The notes under the pieces are model-generated. The model made no database searches, was not told the DNA's origin, and saw nothing but the letters and a program-made list of their open reading frames with translations. Below, piece after piece: positions 11,700 through 22,700 of a stretch of DNA of 64,000 nt. The position numbers and the translations under genes were made by a program. The stretch lies in assembly GCF_018991925.1 (NCBI RefSeq), contig NW_024753828.1, positions 2,218,014 through 2,282,013 on the forward strand. Reading direction: 5' to 3'. Each line of letters starts with the position of its first letter. The first letter of the stretch is position 1. Source of the stretch: Homarus americanus (lineage: Eukaryota; Arthropoda; Malacostraca; Decapoda; Nephropidae).

Positions 11700-11892
11700 T
11701 GATTAATCTGTGGCGAACTGTTGATCCGTTCATCCCATATGCTCTAGCACATGCAGCATAGCTCATGCCGCTCTGAAGTTGCTTTATTATTTTGACTTTA
11801 TTGACTAATGTAAACACTTTGTTAGCTCTCTTGGGCTTCTTTAGTGCATTATCACCTTTATTACCACCTTTAGAAGGACGTTTTGGGGCCAT
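11700..11892 (-). pseudogene. Pogo/Tigger transposase N-terminal fragment
   Basis: From ATG at 11892 the minus strand encodes a basic leader (MAPKRPSKGG...KKPKRANKVF) and a psq-type helix-turn-helix (VKIIKQLQSGMSYAACARAY, then GMNGSTVRH). The family resemblance is to TIGD1-like proteins, but the lineage differs from the copy at 609-2530. The reading breaks off into unrelated sequence after about 65 residues, so only the DNA-binding start survives. A possible terminus (GGGTGCACTG) is seen at about 12131-12140. Confidence 0.65.
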
Positions 11893-12440
11893 TATGTGAT
11901 TTACAAGCAAACACACGGGTCGCAGTAATATGTATACAGAGTATGGCGGGGGATGCGCGTGAGACAGAGGGGAGGTGAGAAGCTGTGCTCTGGGGGTTTC
12001 TTGCTTAAACTCATTCGCGCGCACAATTCAATCGCATATGAAATCAGTAATACATGTTGCAATGAAAACATATTTCTGAAGAAAATCTGTGAATAGTTGA
12101 AATTGCAAATAAAAAATCGGCTAAAAACAAGGGTGCACTGCATTGCAAATGGTATGTTATTCAGTATCACTTAATCAAGGATGAAGTTTGTTTCTTAAAT
12201 GCTGACTTGACTGGACAAAAGGCTATCTATAGCATAATTTAGCATAATTTTTTTTGGGGGGGCCAGTGATTCTATCTCAGAATGCAGATGGCCAATTGAA
12301 AAAGGCAGGTATCACCAGGGGATTCTTTGGTCATGTAATTTTGCTGGCCACTTGATGAATAACACTGTGGCCATTAAATTTGTTGTGATAGATACAGTAT
12401 AGCACAAAAGACATGAAATACAAGACATAATGGTACCTAC
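11893..12440. other. Intron, mostly unrecognised
   Basis: Contains the upstream part of the decayed Tigger piece and AT-rich DNA; a run of T and G occurs near 12250. No coding signal apart from run-on of the neighbouring exon. Confidence 0.45.
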
Positions 12441-12599
12441 CTGTGCTTTGACATGATCTGACTGCTGATCTGACCGTCGAATCTTTTCTCGAAGATCAAT
12501 ATTTTCTCGTTCGTACGCTGTTTGATGAAGCTTCAAATTACTAATTTCGCTAAATAGTTCTAGACGCTGCGTCTCTAAGCTCGACCTTGTCATCAATTC
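12441..12599 (-). CDS. Liprin-beta: Liprin-beta coiled-coil exon 2 of 2 seen
   Basis: 159 bp, phase 0 at both ends. Acceptor TTGTTCTAG before GAATTGATG; donor GCACAG followed by GTAGGT. It encodes ELMTRSSLETQRLELFSEIS, then NLKLHQTAYERENIDLREKI and RRSDQQSDHVKAQ. The SLETQ(R/K)LEL...EISNLKL block is the hallmark of the liprin-beta N-terminal coiled coil, which mediates self-association of these cortical and synaptic scaffold proteins. It follows exon 15360-15536 (...TEEQLQK) exactly as in family members. Identification is from recognition of the motif; a protein search would settle paralogue and orthologue. Confidence 0.9.
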
Positions 12600-14535
12600 C
12601 TAGAACAAACATTAATCAAATATATCAAAAGGGAGATGTTAGAATGCACTGAACAGTACAGTATTATGGATATCAATCACAGATTTAGTATAGCTAAATT
12701 ATCATCCTTATCAGGGCAGGTAATGCTGTCCCCTCCATTCTCAACTGGTAAAGTCAATATAGTACATTACTGCAAACACTCTAATGGGAAATATGGGGAA
12801 GTGATGCCTGAGAAACATTGCTAAAGTTCTATAATATACAGGGAAAGGTTTAAAGTAAGCAGAGGATGTACAGTATGATGTAATATAAATTAAAAAAAAC
12901 ATTATTGTAAAAAATTACTGTCCAGTCAATTTTCCAGGTTTAGTAAACCCCTCGATAACTCAGCACATATGGGGCTCTGGTCTTGCCTAGTTATCCCAAA
13001 TTCCGACTTATCTAGGCACCCCCCCCCCTTTACCAAAAATAAAAACAAAACAAAATTATTGACCCATATATGTATACATAGAATTACCAAATGGAAAAAA
13101 AAGTAACACTTAGCAGCACTGTAGGTGAAGAATGAAGCATCATAGTAAGTGACACAGAGGAATGGTAGGTGACGATAGAGGCACTTTAGTACTGTACTGT
13201 ACTACTGTACAGTAATTTGTTCATGCGTATTGTTTACATCATAAATAGGGGGTGGTCTTAATACATCACCATTGTTAAAGTGGAATATCATAAATAGGGA
13301 GATCGTAAATTGGGGGACACCTGTACTGTACATATTTAAACAAAACAAAAATAGTGAATACAGTACAGCGTCACACGACTCAACTGTCACGACGCCAGAT
13401 GTACTAAATCCAAATCAATTAATCATGTCAAGGCATTCAATCACAAATGATACCAAACATCGGATACATGATTAGAGAGGTTTAAATAGTAATTTGTTAA
13501 AATCTCATTAGTCACTAGAGTAATATATAAAGTGAATTATGGTGGCCATTGAAGTAAGCTAATCACTGGAGTGAGGTGGTCTGTAGGAATAAAGTCTTCT
13601 CTGAAGTAACTGGTGTATGCTTAGTTAGAATCAAATTATTACTAAAGTAAAGTGATCTCTGCAGCAAGATGGTCACAGAAATTAGGTGGTGAATCACTGG
13701 TATAAAGTTTTCTCTGGAGTCTGGTGGTCACCTGAGTAAAATGGTCTCTAGATAAAAGTTGGTCATGATAATTAAACTACAGTAGTTGTTGGTAAAGGTA
13801 GTCATGAGTTTGTTGGAAAACAGAAAAAGGTGATCAATTTCAATTGTGAAAATATCAAAATTATTTTGTTCCCACCACTTACCTGTTTACTACCCATTTG
13901 GCTGTTTGGTTTGTTCTTTGTTATGAAATTTATTGTTCAGTTTTTGTACATGAGGAAACCAGAGCACCTGGAGGAAACCTACCAAGTTTGGGAGTCACAT
14001 TGGATAACATCCTTCTTGCTTTTGTCCCAAGTCAGGGATTGAATCCAGGACACAAGATTGAGAGACACATATGATACTGCTGTATCATTAAGTTCTGTTA
14101 GGTGGTACTGGACTAAGGTGGTCACAGGAGAAAGATACTTTCATTCACCTTACAGTAACCTAAAACTATAGATAAAATACTGTACATGAATAAGATGTAA
14201 CTTTACAGTACCCATACTTAAAATTGTTTAAAAATAATTGTGCTCTATATGCTGGAATGCTTATCATATTTTACGGCATATAAGACGCACTTTCTTACCA
14301 AACAAATAGCTAAAAAAAATCACCCTGCATCCAATAGGTGAAGTTGTAGGTCTCCCACAGACTAATGAATCCCCCAGATGCTGTCACCAGAAAACAAAAT
14401 TTACCTGGATAACCCAATAGAATTATCGTCCATACGTATGGCACCCAGCTATTCAGAGCTAAGCAGTAACTGTTTCTGAACTCGTACAAGCATCACTATC
14501 TATTAAATCTCATACCTGCAACATTTATCTTTTTA
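12600..14535. other. Intron with possible MITE ends
   Basis: Holds CCCCTCGATAACTCAG near 12950 and GATCGTAAATTGGGGGACACC near 13301-13321, both of the style of Tigger-type termini but not matching each other. TACGGCATATAAGACGCAC near 14272 resembles a repeat end without a visible partner. A dense TACTGTAC cluster lies at about 13189-13213. The stretch 13540-13800 has a loose periodicity of 'ggtggtcac/ctctgg' phrases. No exon found. Confidence 0.4.
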
Positions 14536-14890
14536 CAGGTTGTACTTTGCCAATCCGGGAAGCTTGGGACCAGACTGGTTCTGGATTAGTGAAAATTCCA
14601 AACTATCAAAGACGAGGTTAAAAAAAAAAAAGGCAAAATAATGCATAAATGTGAACTATTACTGGTACCAATACAACTTACATCAGCATAGATCTAGACC
14701 AAGCTTAAAAGACCTCTTTATGACAAAGTGTTAGTGTTATGGCACTAGTTTACTGTACTGTAATGTGACACAGAAATAAGTAGATGGTGGTGCCGCAACT
14801 GGCGAAGCAGTAGTCTTGGAAACTAACGACAGCCAGATTCAAATACCGTTCCGAACCATCGAAGCTGCCGGACTATCGGGTCCCAACCTG
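14536..14890. mobile_element. Tigger-type MITE, 355 bp
   Basis: Left end CAGGTTGTACTTTGCCAATC; right end, complemented, CAGGTTGGGACCCGATAGTC. TA is present on both sides (14534-14535 and 14891-14892). No coding capacity. Confidence 0.8.
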
Positions 14891-14892
14891 TA

Positions 14893-15359
14893 CTTTTATA
14901 GGGAAACATCTTTTAGCTTTTGAAAGAAACTTGAAATTATGATAATATTGGTGAATAATGCAGAGAACCATCACCAGCGTGTGACGAAGACTACTAGAAT
15001 TTCATTGCCATTTCATGTTTTTGCAGTACTTGCTGTAGTATGAACACCTTAGTACGAGTAACTATCATAACAACAACAACTTGCTAATAACACATCAACA
15101 AGGACGCTGCTAACACGCTGAGTTTACGGTATTTTACCCTCATTCCAAGAACACCATAGCCATAGGAAGGAATTATTATCATTATTTATTTATTTATTTC
15201 ATTTATACAGACTTACTGTATCATGTTCCATATTAGTAGGAGTAAACCCAAGAGTGTTAATTGGTAGTACATGTAATCTGTCAAAACTTAACTCAGTCCA
15301 CGACAAAGTCACCTAATGTTGCTCTGCTCCTTATCTTACCGTCAAACATCCCAACTTAC
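14893..15359. other. Intron, nothing recognised
   Basis: AT-rich; short ATTT run at 15181-15200. Confidence 0.5.
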
Positions 15360-15536
15360 CTTCTGTAACTGTTCCTCAGTCTTTTGCAATTGTTCTTTTT
15401 TCTGCTCTAGTAAGTTCTCCAAGTCTAATATTTTCTCTGTTTGTGCCTCAACTTGTTCACTGAGGACTGTCACCTGAAGCTGCAGAGAATCCTTGTCTCC
15501 CTCCAGTCGGATGACACGGTCCTCAAGAGAGCCACC
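15360..15536 (-). CDS. Liprin-beta: Liprin-beta coiled-coil exon 1 of 2 seen
   Basis: 177 bp, 59 codons, phase 0 both ends. Acceptor TACTTATTACAG before GGTGGC; donor CAGAAG followed by GTAAGT. It encodes GGSLEDRVIRLEGDKDSLQL, then QVTVLSEQVEAQTEKILDLE and NLLEQKKEQLQKTEEQLQK. RLE.DK.SL.LQV.VL..QVEAQ.EKI.DLE is the conserved start of the liprin-beta coiled coil (PPFIBP1/2 in vertebrates). The protein family binds LAR-type phosphatase complexes together with liprin-alpha and acts at presynaptic sites and focal adhesions. The heptad pattern is unbroken. This is the firmest host-gene call in the window. Confidence 0.92.
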
Positions 15537-15659
15537 CTGTAATAAGTACTCACACAGTTGACAACAGAGAAAATATTATAAGTACTGTATACAAAACATG
15601 TATTGTACTATTAACCAGCACAAATACACAACTACTGTATTTTAATCTGAATAATTTAA

Positions 15660-15751
15660 CCCTTTCACAGCGTGTCACGCACTTGCCATTTTATTCTGGC
15701 TACCGCCACACGATTTTATTCAGCTTAGGGTAACCTCCCGCTGTGAAAGGG
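15660..15751. mobile_element. piggyBac-type MITE, 92 bp
   Basis: Inverted ends CCCTTTCACAGCG and CGCTGTGAAAGGG, flanked by TTAA at 15656-15659 and 15752-15755, the target of piggyBac elements. It could form a hairpin. No coding capacity. Confidence 0.8.
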
Positions 15752-15755
15752 TTAA

Positions 15756-18530
15756 CCAATAAGAGTACAGTATTTATTTTATCATAAATCTTATTATAAA
15801 TTAATCAATGCAGAAACAATAACTAAAGGACAAATAAGCTAAGCCTTGTTCTAGTAAGCATGTATAATGCTGTATCAGCATAGAAATTGTGAGTGACATT
15901 CAGCTTTCCTCAATCAGTAACTTTTTTCTAACTTTACAAAGGACTACTGGCGGAGGTACACACAATAAAAAAAGTCTTTAAAAATTTGCGTTAGACAATG
16001 AATGAAGGATTTTGACAACCCTACCGAAACAACAGAGGTCGCAGTGTTCATTTTGAAATCCCTCATACCCATTTATAAAGATACTTTTTGACTGTGTGTA
16101 CACATGACTGTGTATCGCCTGGAGGGAACACAAATGACACGTGACACATTCGCATACTAGGGTGGTGAATTATAAATAAAAAAGAAGAAAATGGAATATT
16201 AAACTGTACAATAAAAATTAAATGTATGCCACACATTTTTAGAATTGTAAGTTGTTTGAGAATGGAAAGATATCAAAGAGAAAGGAGTTCCATTAGCAAG
16301 AAGTGCATGAACTGAAAGAGAAGAATAATGATTAAATTCAACTATAAATGGAACTTGGAAAGCATAAGGGTGGCATGACAATGAATAATGTGTATCATGA
16401 GGGGATAAAGCACTGGATTTCATTGGTGCACAGACCATGGAAACAACAGTAAAAAGAGAAAGTGATAAGACAGATTGTGTGGCATAAGATGAGGTAAGGA
16501 GGAGGTTGTGGGACTGGTCAGTAATGATGTGAATGTTTGAGATTGAAATTATAAAGAAAAATAGGACTGTGATGTATTACTCCATATGAAAATACTACAG
16601 GTATTCAATGAAAGGATGGACATGGAAATTGTAAAAAAAAATAAGGAGTTGTGTGGAGGTCAAGATTAGCCTAAAATGGATATTTTAAATTTTTGGATGC
16701 ATTCTTTGTAATTTTAGACAGGTGGTAATTCAAAGATAATTATTGGTTACAATAAGACCACAGATACAGTGTATACTGACATCAATGGTTGGTACAATAT
16801 GGGTGTTACTGAATATAAACTGTATGTAAGGAAAAAATTATCACAATTATCAAAGACAATGAAAATTTTTATCTAGGATGCATCAAATGTAATTGTGCTA
16901 CAGTACTTGTGTCCCAATGAGTTATGGGCTCAGTATCTGTGTTAAAGGAAACTGTTGCATTTAAGTGACCTTCTGGGAAAGCTTACAAAATGAGGACACT
17001 GAGGCAGTAGTACAGTATAATATACTGCAAATGTTTCAGGATGGGTTGGAGAAGAGGTCACTAAAAATGGATTTTGGGCACTCCAACATGGGCGGTGGTT
17101 GGAGAGAAAGAAGATTTGGAAATCTACAAAAATCAGGGAGAAAACAAAGTTTGGCAAAACAAAATTTGGTGACATATCAAGCTGCCAAGAGCATATTTAA
17201 GGTTATGAGTACAGTAAGTATGTAATGGTTATGGCTGGAACAAAAATTATACAGGGAGTGAAAGAGCAGGTGGTGTTCTTCAGGGTGTCTGTAGTTGTAT
17301 GTTCATGAAAAATTCCATGAAGACTTTAGTGATGATTGGGGTGATAGCTTTGGGTTGACAGTTGAAAGAAGAGGATAGATCACCTTTCCAGGTATAGGCT
17401 GGACAATATTTTTTTTTTCCAAGATGAGAGCACAGTTTGAGAAGTGCTAGAAAGAATAGTGTCATAATAACATATTGTACACAGCTGTTGCACAACTAAA
17501 TACAGTACAGTACAGTATACTCAAGTTGAAATTAGTCCAATGTAAGTTAAGAAGCTTATAGTAAGTACATTTTGGTGGGTTCCATCAATGACTGAGTGAA
17601 AAACAAGCATACGATGCAAGCACAATTAAAAATAGCATACCCTCATCCTGGATAACAAGCACACTACATATACATGTTCAGCCATCACACAAATAAATTA
17701 TTCACAGCCTGTATTAGCAATTGTACATTAAACACAATAAGATAATTAATAACATCTTCCGATATGGTAACACTTCATGCGTCCTACCTTAAATTGAAAC
17801 ATAATGCAGATGTAAATAATGAATAACATGACATACAAAGTTCAGGAGTAGAATGAGCATACAGTAAACACCTCAAAAGCCCAGAAAACAATGTTCAGAG
17901 GGGCCCATTCTCATTGGGCCCTTAATCTTTAGGGCCTGTATCACACCCATGCACCTTTAATCTTTGGGTTTTTTGTCACCCCCTGCACCCTTAATGTTTA
18001 GGCTCTTATAGCCCCCTGGGCACTTGTCACTCTCCTAGTCCCTTAATCATTGGTGCACTTGTTGCCCATCTTGACTCTTACCCATTAGGCACCTAACAAG
18101 GACCCCTTTATCCCACACTGGGCCCTTAATCCACAACTGCAACATACAGCCCTCTGTTGCTTCTTCCTTTTTAGAGGCCCACTAAGGCAAGATCAGGGGG
18201 GGGGGGCCAACTGAGCACTTGTCTGAGTACACTAAATGCCACTCCACCCCTGAAATTGGCACATTAAAGCAATAAAAATACTTGCATAGACACACTAATT
18301 TCAGCTTTGTGCATGCTCATAAGGTTGTGTTATTAAAATTACTGTACCTACTGTACATAAATTTGTTTCCAAATGTTCACATAAAACAATATTTAAATTG
18401 ACAATACACGCTCCCAAACATTCATGTGTTATTATCATATCTGTTATATTTAAAACAATAATGTATGAAGTGTTATTTATGGATATTAGTGAGGACACAC
18501 ATGACAATGGTAAACTTTTTGTGGTAAGCC
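15756..18530. other. Intron, mostly unique AT-rich DNA
   Basis: No exon found. At 17890-18240 the phrase 'cccttaatcttta' recurs irregularly in a C/T-rich stretch, which looks like a decayed tandem repeat. A G10 run lies near 18196. TACAGTA clusters occur at about 17499-17520. Confidence 0.45.
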
Positions 18531-18538
18531 TCTAATTC

Positions 18539-18880
18539 AGTGGACCTCAACCTATGGGTGGTTTTCACTGGGTAATGCAATTTCGGTAAATTCCATCCAC
18601 ATTAGTAAATTTCAAATAATTCTCCAATTTTCCATTCATTTCAATTTCATATGGTGAGGAATCAAGGTTTATAATAATAGGCAAAAAAAAAATTAGTAGG
18701 CTGAAAAAGGCAGTTCTCCCATTGCTCAATACTGGAGCAGGCAAAATAGTTTCCTGGTCTGATGTTATGCTACCAACTCTGGTTTGATTATGACTGGACT
18801 GGTGCGGCAGTGGATAACAAAGACCTGAAGAAGGCAGCAAATGGGGGTAATAAGCTGAAAAAGGTTGAGAACCACTGCAG
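18539..18880. mobile_element. hAT-type MITE, 342 bp
   Basis: Ends AGTGGACCTCAACC and GGTTGAGAACCACTGCAG are the classic hAT (Charlie-like) CAGTGGTTCTCAACC terminus. A perfect 8-bp target duplication, TCTAATTC, flanks it at 18531-18538 and 18881-18888. No coding capacity. Confidence 0.9.
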
Positions 18881-18888
18881 TCTAATTC

Positions 18889-19379
18889 ATACAAGATAAA
18901 AACTTGCATAAAATACCAATACGTACTGTACAGTGATATTTAGTGAAGTAAATGTTTTTTCCCGAGGAATAAAACTTTTTTTTCGGTAAAAAACACCAAG
19001 ATAAAAAAAAAAAAATTTTTTAATAAGATTGACAAAATCTCTCTCTCGAAATTGGTAATTGGATTACATTATTCTTTTCCTGAAACTGTGTTTTCTTTAG
19101 TAATAATGATAGATTATTTTATACATAAAGTACAGTACAGTATACAGGTACAGTATTTTGAAATTATCAAAATACTTTACTCAAGAGTACTGTATAGAAA
19201 ATATATCTTAAAATATTGCTAATGATTGTACAATACCTTTGCAGAGTACAGTACTTTCCAGCACTACTTTTGACAATAGTTAATGTAAATGAATGAAAAT
19301 AAATGTGTAAATAATCTAATAACACTATAATGATGGAAGCGACTCAAAATGTACATTGACGAGGGGCTATAAAAATACC
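18889..19379. other. Intron, nothing recognised
   Basis: AT-rich, with poly-A/T runs and TACAGTA clusters near 19130-19160. Confidence 0.5.
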
Positions 19380-20740
19380 GGAAAATTTCTGGAAAAAAAA
19401 AAAATTTTCTACCCTCTTTTTTTTTTTTTTTTTCTCCAGTGATATCCCCATTAGTCAGAATAATTGGTGCAAAGCTCTTCCGGGGATGAGAGATTTCTGG
19501 GTAACGAGACAACTCTCATACTGGAAAAATCCCACATCCCCAAAATTTTCCGGGTACTGGGGCAAAGTGTCCATGAGTCTGAACAACAATATGTATCTCA
19601 CACAGACAGACACTATCACACATCCTTGGAATGTTTTCAGGTTCTGGGGAAAGTTTTCCAAGATTTTAAACTATGCATCAGTGCTGGGGAAAGTTTTCCA
19701 CGAGTCAAAACTATGCGTCTTGCACAGACAGACACAAAACAGTATATTTATTTATACAAACACCACTGTACACATACAATATATTGTAAATACAGTAATG
19801 TAAACAAAAAACATTACACAATATAAATAAGTAAAATAAAGTGTATAGAGTATTTGCCAGCAGATGCTGTTGCTTTGAGCTTGTGATGCAGGCAGACCAA
19901 AGGTGATATTATGATACAGAATGGCCTGCCTTTGTCCTGTACCATCTGTTGTGGCAGGAGATGTGAACTGTCAATGTCCTCTCTCGCCATGGAGGACAGA
20001 GGCAAATCAAGAGTGATATGTCTTAAGCCTGCTTTAACACTGTATTCTTGGCTGATTGTGTCCTGGTACAGTAATGTATAGTACACAAACACTCTCCACT
20101 GATATGTGCAGTAGTGTGTGTATGGTGTTCATACTAACAATGTTAATTTAGAGTAAAATTACACACTGTAATCACTGTTTATGTCTTAACATTGTATTCT
20201 TGGTTGATTGTGTCCTGGACAGCAATGTACAGTAATGCATCAGCCTATCACAGGCATCCTATGAGGTCACATGACAGCATTAGCCAATAAAAGTGTTCCC
20301 ACCCATGCACCCAGCCCGTGAGGACCCTAGAATATGATGCAATCTTTCGTCACTCCCTGAAAACCATTGTCCCCAAGCCTGGAGCAGAGTACTGTACTGT
20401 AATTTGGAGAGTTTTTCACACCATTTTCTCAGAATATTTCCAGAAATTGCACATTATTTTAGCCTCGGAATTTTTTCCCAAACCCGGAATAGTAAAATTG
20501 GAAGAGATTGTCTGGAATTTTCTTGGAACTTTCCAGATTTACGCATTATTTCATCCCGGAAAAAACATTAGGAGAGATTTTTACAGAATTTTCTCAGAAA
20601 TTGCAGCTGATTTTGAACCTCAGAAACTCGTTCACAGACCCGGAAAGGAGAGAGTTGTCCCGGAAAAATTCAGAGCTGATTTCAATTTCAAGTACTTTTG
20701 GAGAGTTTCGGCTAACGAGGATTACAGCTAATGGAAAGTT
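19380..20740. repeat. Decayed tandem or interspersed repeat with GGAAA/TTTCC phrases
   Basis: Phrases such as GGGGAAAGTTTTCCA (twice near 19650 and 19690), TTCTCAGAA and CCCGGAAAA recur with loose spacing. CACAGACAGACAC occurs twice (near 19599 and 19721). A ~40-bp block with TTGTGTCCTGG... is duplicated near 20045 and 20193. The open frame at 20318-20731 runs through this and resembles no protein I know. Confidence 0.4.
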
Positions 20741-21078
20741 TACTTTACATAATTATGAAGTACAGTATCTAGTTTTCTATGGTGATATTATGCCTGCTTC
20801 TCCCCTCATAAATAAATAAATACCTATTGCCCCACATAAACATTAGAGAGAAGAAGAAAACATACAAAAAGAAATGTAAGTAGTGAGTAGACACAAAGTT
20901 TCACTACATTACACCACAAGAAGTTTAATAAAAAAAAGTTCAAATGCCATGATATTAATTACTCTAAACTCATTTGATTGGTTAAATATGACACACTACT
21001 ACAGTACAGTATATGAAGAACACATTTCACTCAAAGGGTTAAAACTTTTTGGTTACACACACAAAACAAAAAGTTGAG
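20741..21078. other. Intron, nothing recognised
   Basis: AT-rich unique DNA. Confidence 0.45.
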
Positions 21079-21188
21079 TTAATTACATGTGGAAGAGCCA
21101 CTAGAGAACAGCCCATCCCCCAACAGAGAGCTCGCCGAGTAACTGTCCGCCTCAGTTGACACCTCATCGTTAGTGCCACAATAATATA
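21079..21188 (-). CDS. Candidate small exon or alternative 3' end
   Basis: The minus strand reads GTNDEVSTEADSYSASSLLG then DGLFSSGSSTCN and a stop at 21079-21081. The composition (Ser/Asp/Glu) resembles the adjoining liprin-beta linker exons, and the GC content is above that of the flanks. No good acceptor precedes it (the nearby AG sites lack a pyrimidine tract), and splicing it into the chain would break phase. It could be an alternative terminal exon or chance. Confidence 0.3.
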
Positions 21189-21721
21189 CTTTACAGTACT
21201 CATTCATGCTGCTACTGACAACATACAGGCCCAACAATATTCATATCAGTACAATAATATTTTTCCTTAATAGAGTAGTGAGTGTAATGGATCTTCTCTA
21301 GATTTAATTATTTATCAATTGATAAAGACTAAAATTAATATATTTTTTTAATTTCATCCCACTGCTATCATGTTGCAAAATAGAATATTCATTTGTTTTT
21401 TAAGAAAATATATGAACTGGAGCTAGGAGAGTTTAACAGCTAAGTGCAAAATACTGCATTCAACATTAATCTCACACACAGTTGCCATTGCCCATACATA
21501 CCACACACCATATGATCAGCATTACCCACATTAAACTGATGTAACCTTAATGTTTGTGCCCCTCAACAAAATTTCTTTGCAAACTAATGATCTGGTTCTG
21601 TCAATATTGTGCAACATTTTTTGTCAATATTCATCAAATTTAAGAAATTCGAAAGGATGTGGAACAAGTGTTAAGGTAGTATGAGCATCAGTGTGTGGGC
21701 ATCATTGTGGGTGGCACATAC
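21189..21721. other. Intron, nothing recognised
   Basis: AT-rich unique DNA. Confidence 0.5.
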
Positions 21722-22602
21722 CGGCGGGGAATGGCAGCTCCACAATGTGATGTAGTCTGAGTCGAGGCGACGGTGTCGGCGGCTCCCCTGGGGGGTGAGG
21801 AGGACTCCACCCACCTTGGTTGTGCACGGCAGAGCTAGGCGGTTGTTGGTGCAGAAGTCATGACTCGAGAGTGAACTTAATGAACCAAGATGATGACAGT
21901 GTCTACAACAGCATGGTGATGACCTTCCACTGTCACCAGACCCCTGGCCCCTATTCCGTCGTTCACGTACAGACTGCTGATGATGATGAGTCTTAAGTTG
22001 ATGCAAGTGGGCATGGTGAAGACCTTCGTGGTAACTGTGACGATGGTGGTGATGACGTTCATCACAGGAATCATAACCTGGTTCTTCATCATCACACCAG
22101 TAAGAGGGGCACTCACACCCATTTTGAGGGAGGTGGGAAGTGATGTGATGGTGATGGTGACCGTGCTGATGAAGGCTCGAAACAGATCCCCGTTCGCAAG
22201 AAGAATCTCTCCCACTCCGCTCTACTGACGAATCTCGGGATCGTCTATGGCCAGTCAGATCTCGTGATGGGGAATACAGACGATCTTGAATCCCATCCCT
22301 AGAGTCTCGAAGCCCATCTCTGAGGGCATCTCTTATTGGTCTGTGAGGAACTAAGTCTCCCGCTTCAAGTGTTCGAGGTCGGGGTACTGGAGGAGGGCGG
22401 TTATACTGGCGATGGCGGTGTGCTGGCCCTCCACTGCCCTCCTCACTAGATTCTGGGGGTGTGGCCAAACTGGATCTTGTGGAGTGAACACGGTGGTCTG
22501 GAGGAGTGGCCAGGCGTGTGACATGGCCTTCCAGAAGGCCAGTCAACATTGGGGAAGCTCGCACCCATTCAAAGTCCTCATTCCCAGATACTGATGCTTC
22601 AC
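21722..22602 (-). CDS. Liprin-beta gene, long His/Arg/Ser-rich exon (inferred)
   Basis: 881 bp: two bases completing a split codon, then 293 codons. Acceptor ACCTTCCTTCAG before GTGAAG (phase 1); donor CCGCCG followed by GTATGT (phase 0). It begins EASVSGNEDFEWVRASPML, then has a Pro/Arg-rich part (YNRPPPVPRPRTLEAGD), RD-rich repeats (RDALRDGLRDSRDG), His runs (GHHHHHITSH, ERHHHHRHSYHE) and a Cys/His-rich patch (CCCRHCHHLGS), ending LDSDYITLWSCHSPP. It joins 27759-28130 upstream and 15360-15536 downstream in frame. No domain recognised; probably disordered. Its place in the liprin-beta transcript rests on strand, order and phase. Confidence 0.75.
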
Positions 22603-22625
22603 CTGAAGGAAGGTACCACATCAGC

Positions 22626-22627
<2 letters not shown>

Positions 22628-22699
<72 letters not shown>
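22628..22699. repeat. (TG)36 microsatellite beside a splice acceptor
   Basis: On the gene strand this is a CA repeat ending 25 nt before the acceptor of exon 21722-22602. Confidence 0.95.

Positions 22700-22700
<1 letters not shown>

Noticed and set aside
13189..13213. TACTGTAC cluster as a bound operator or enhancer
   Set aside because: The same word is scattered over the whole window, so a specific regulatory site cannot be argued from one cluster.
20318..20731. 138-codon plus-strand frame
   Set aside because: Runs through a decayed repeat with TTCTCAGAA and CCCGGAAAA phrases; no known domain, and the second overlapping frame is equally plausible.
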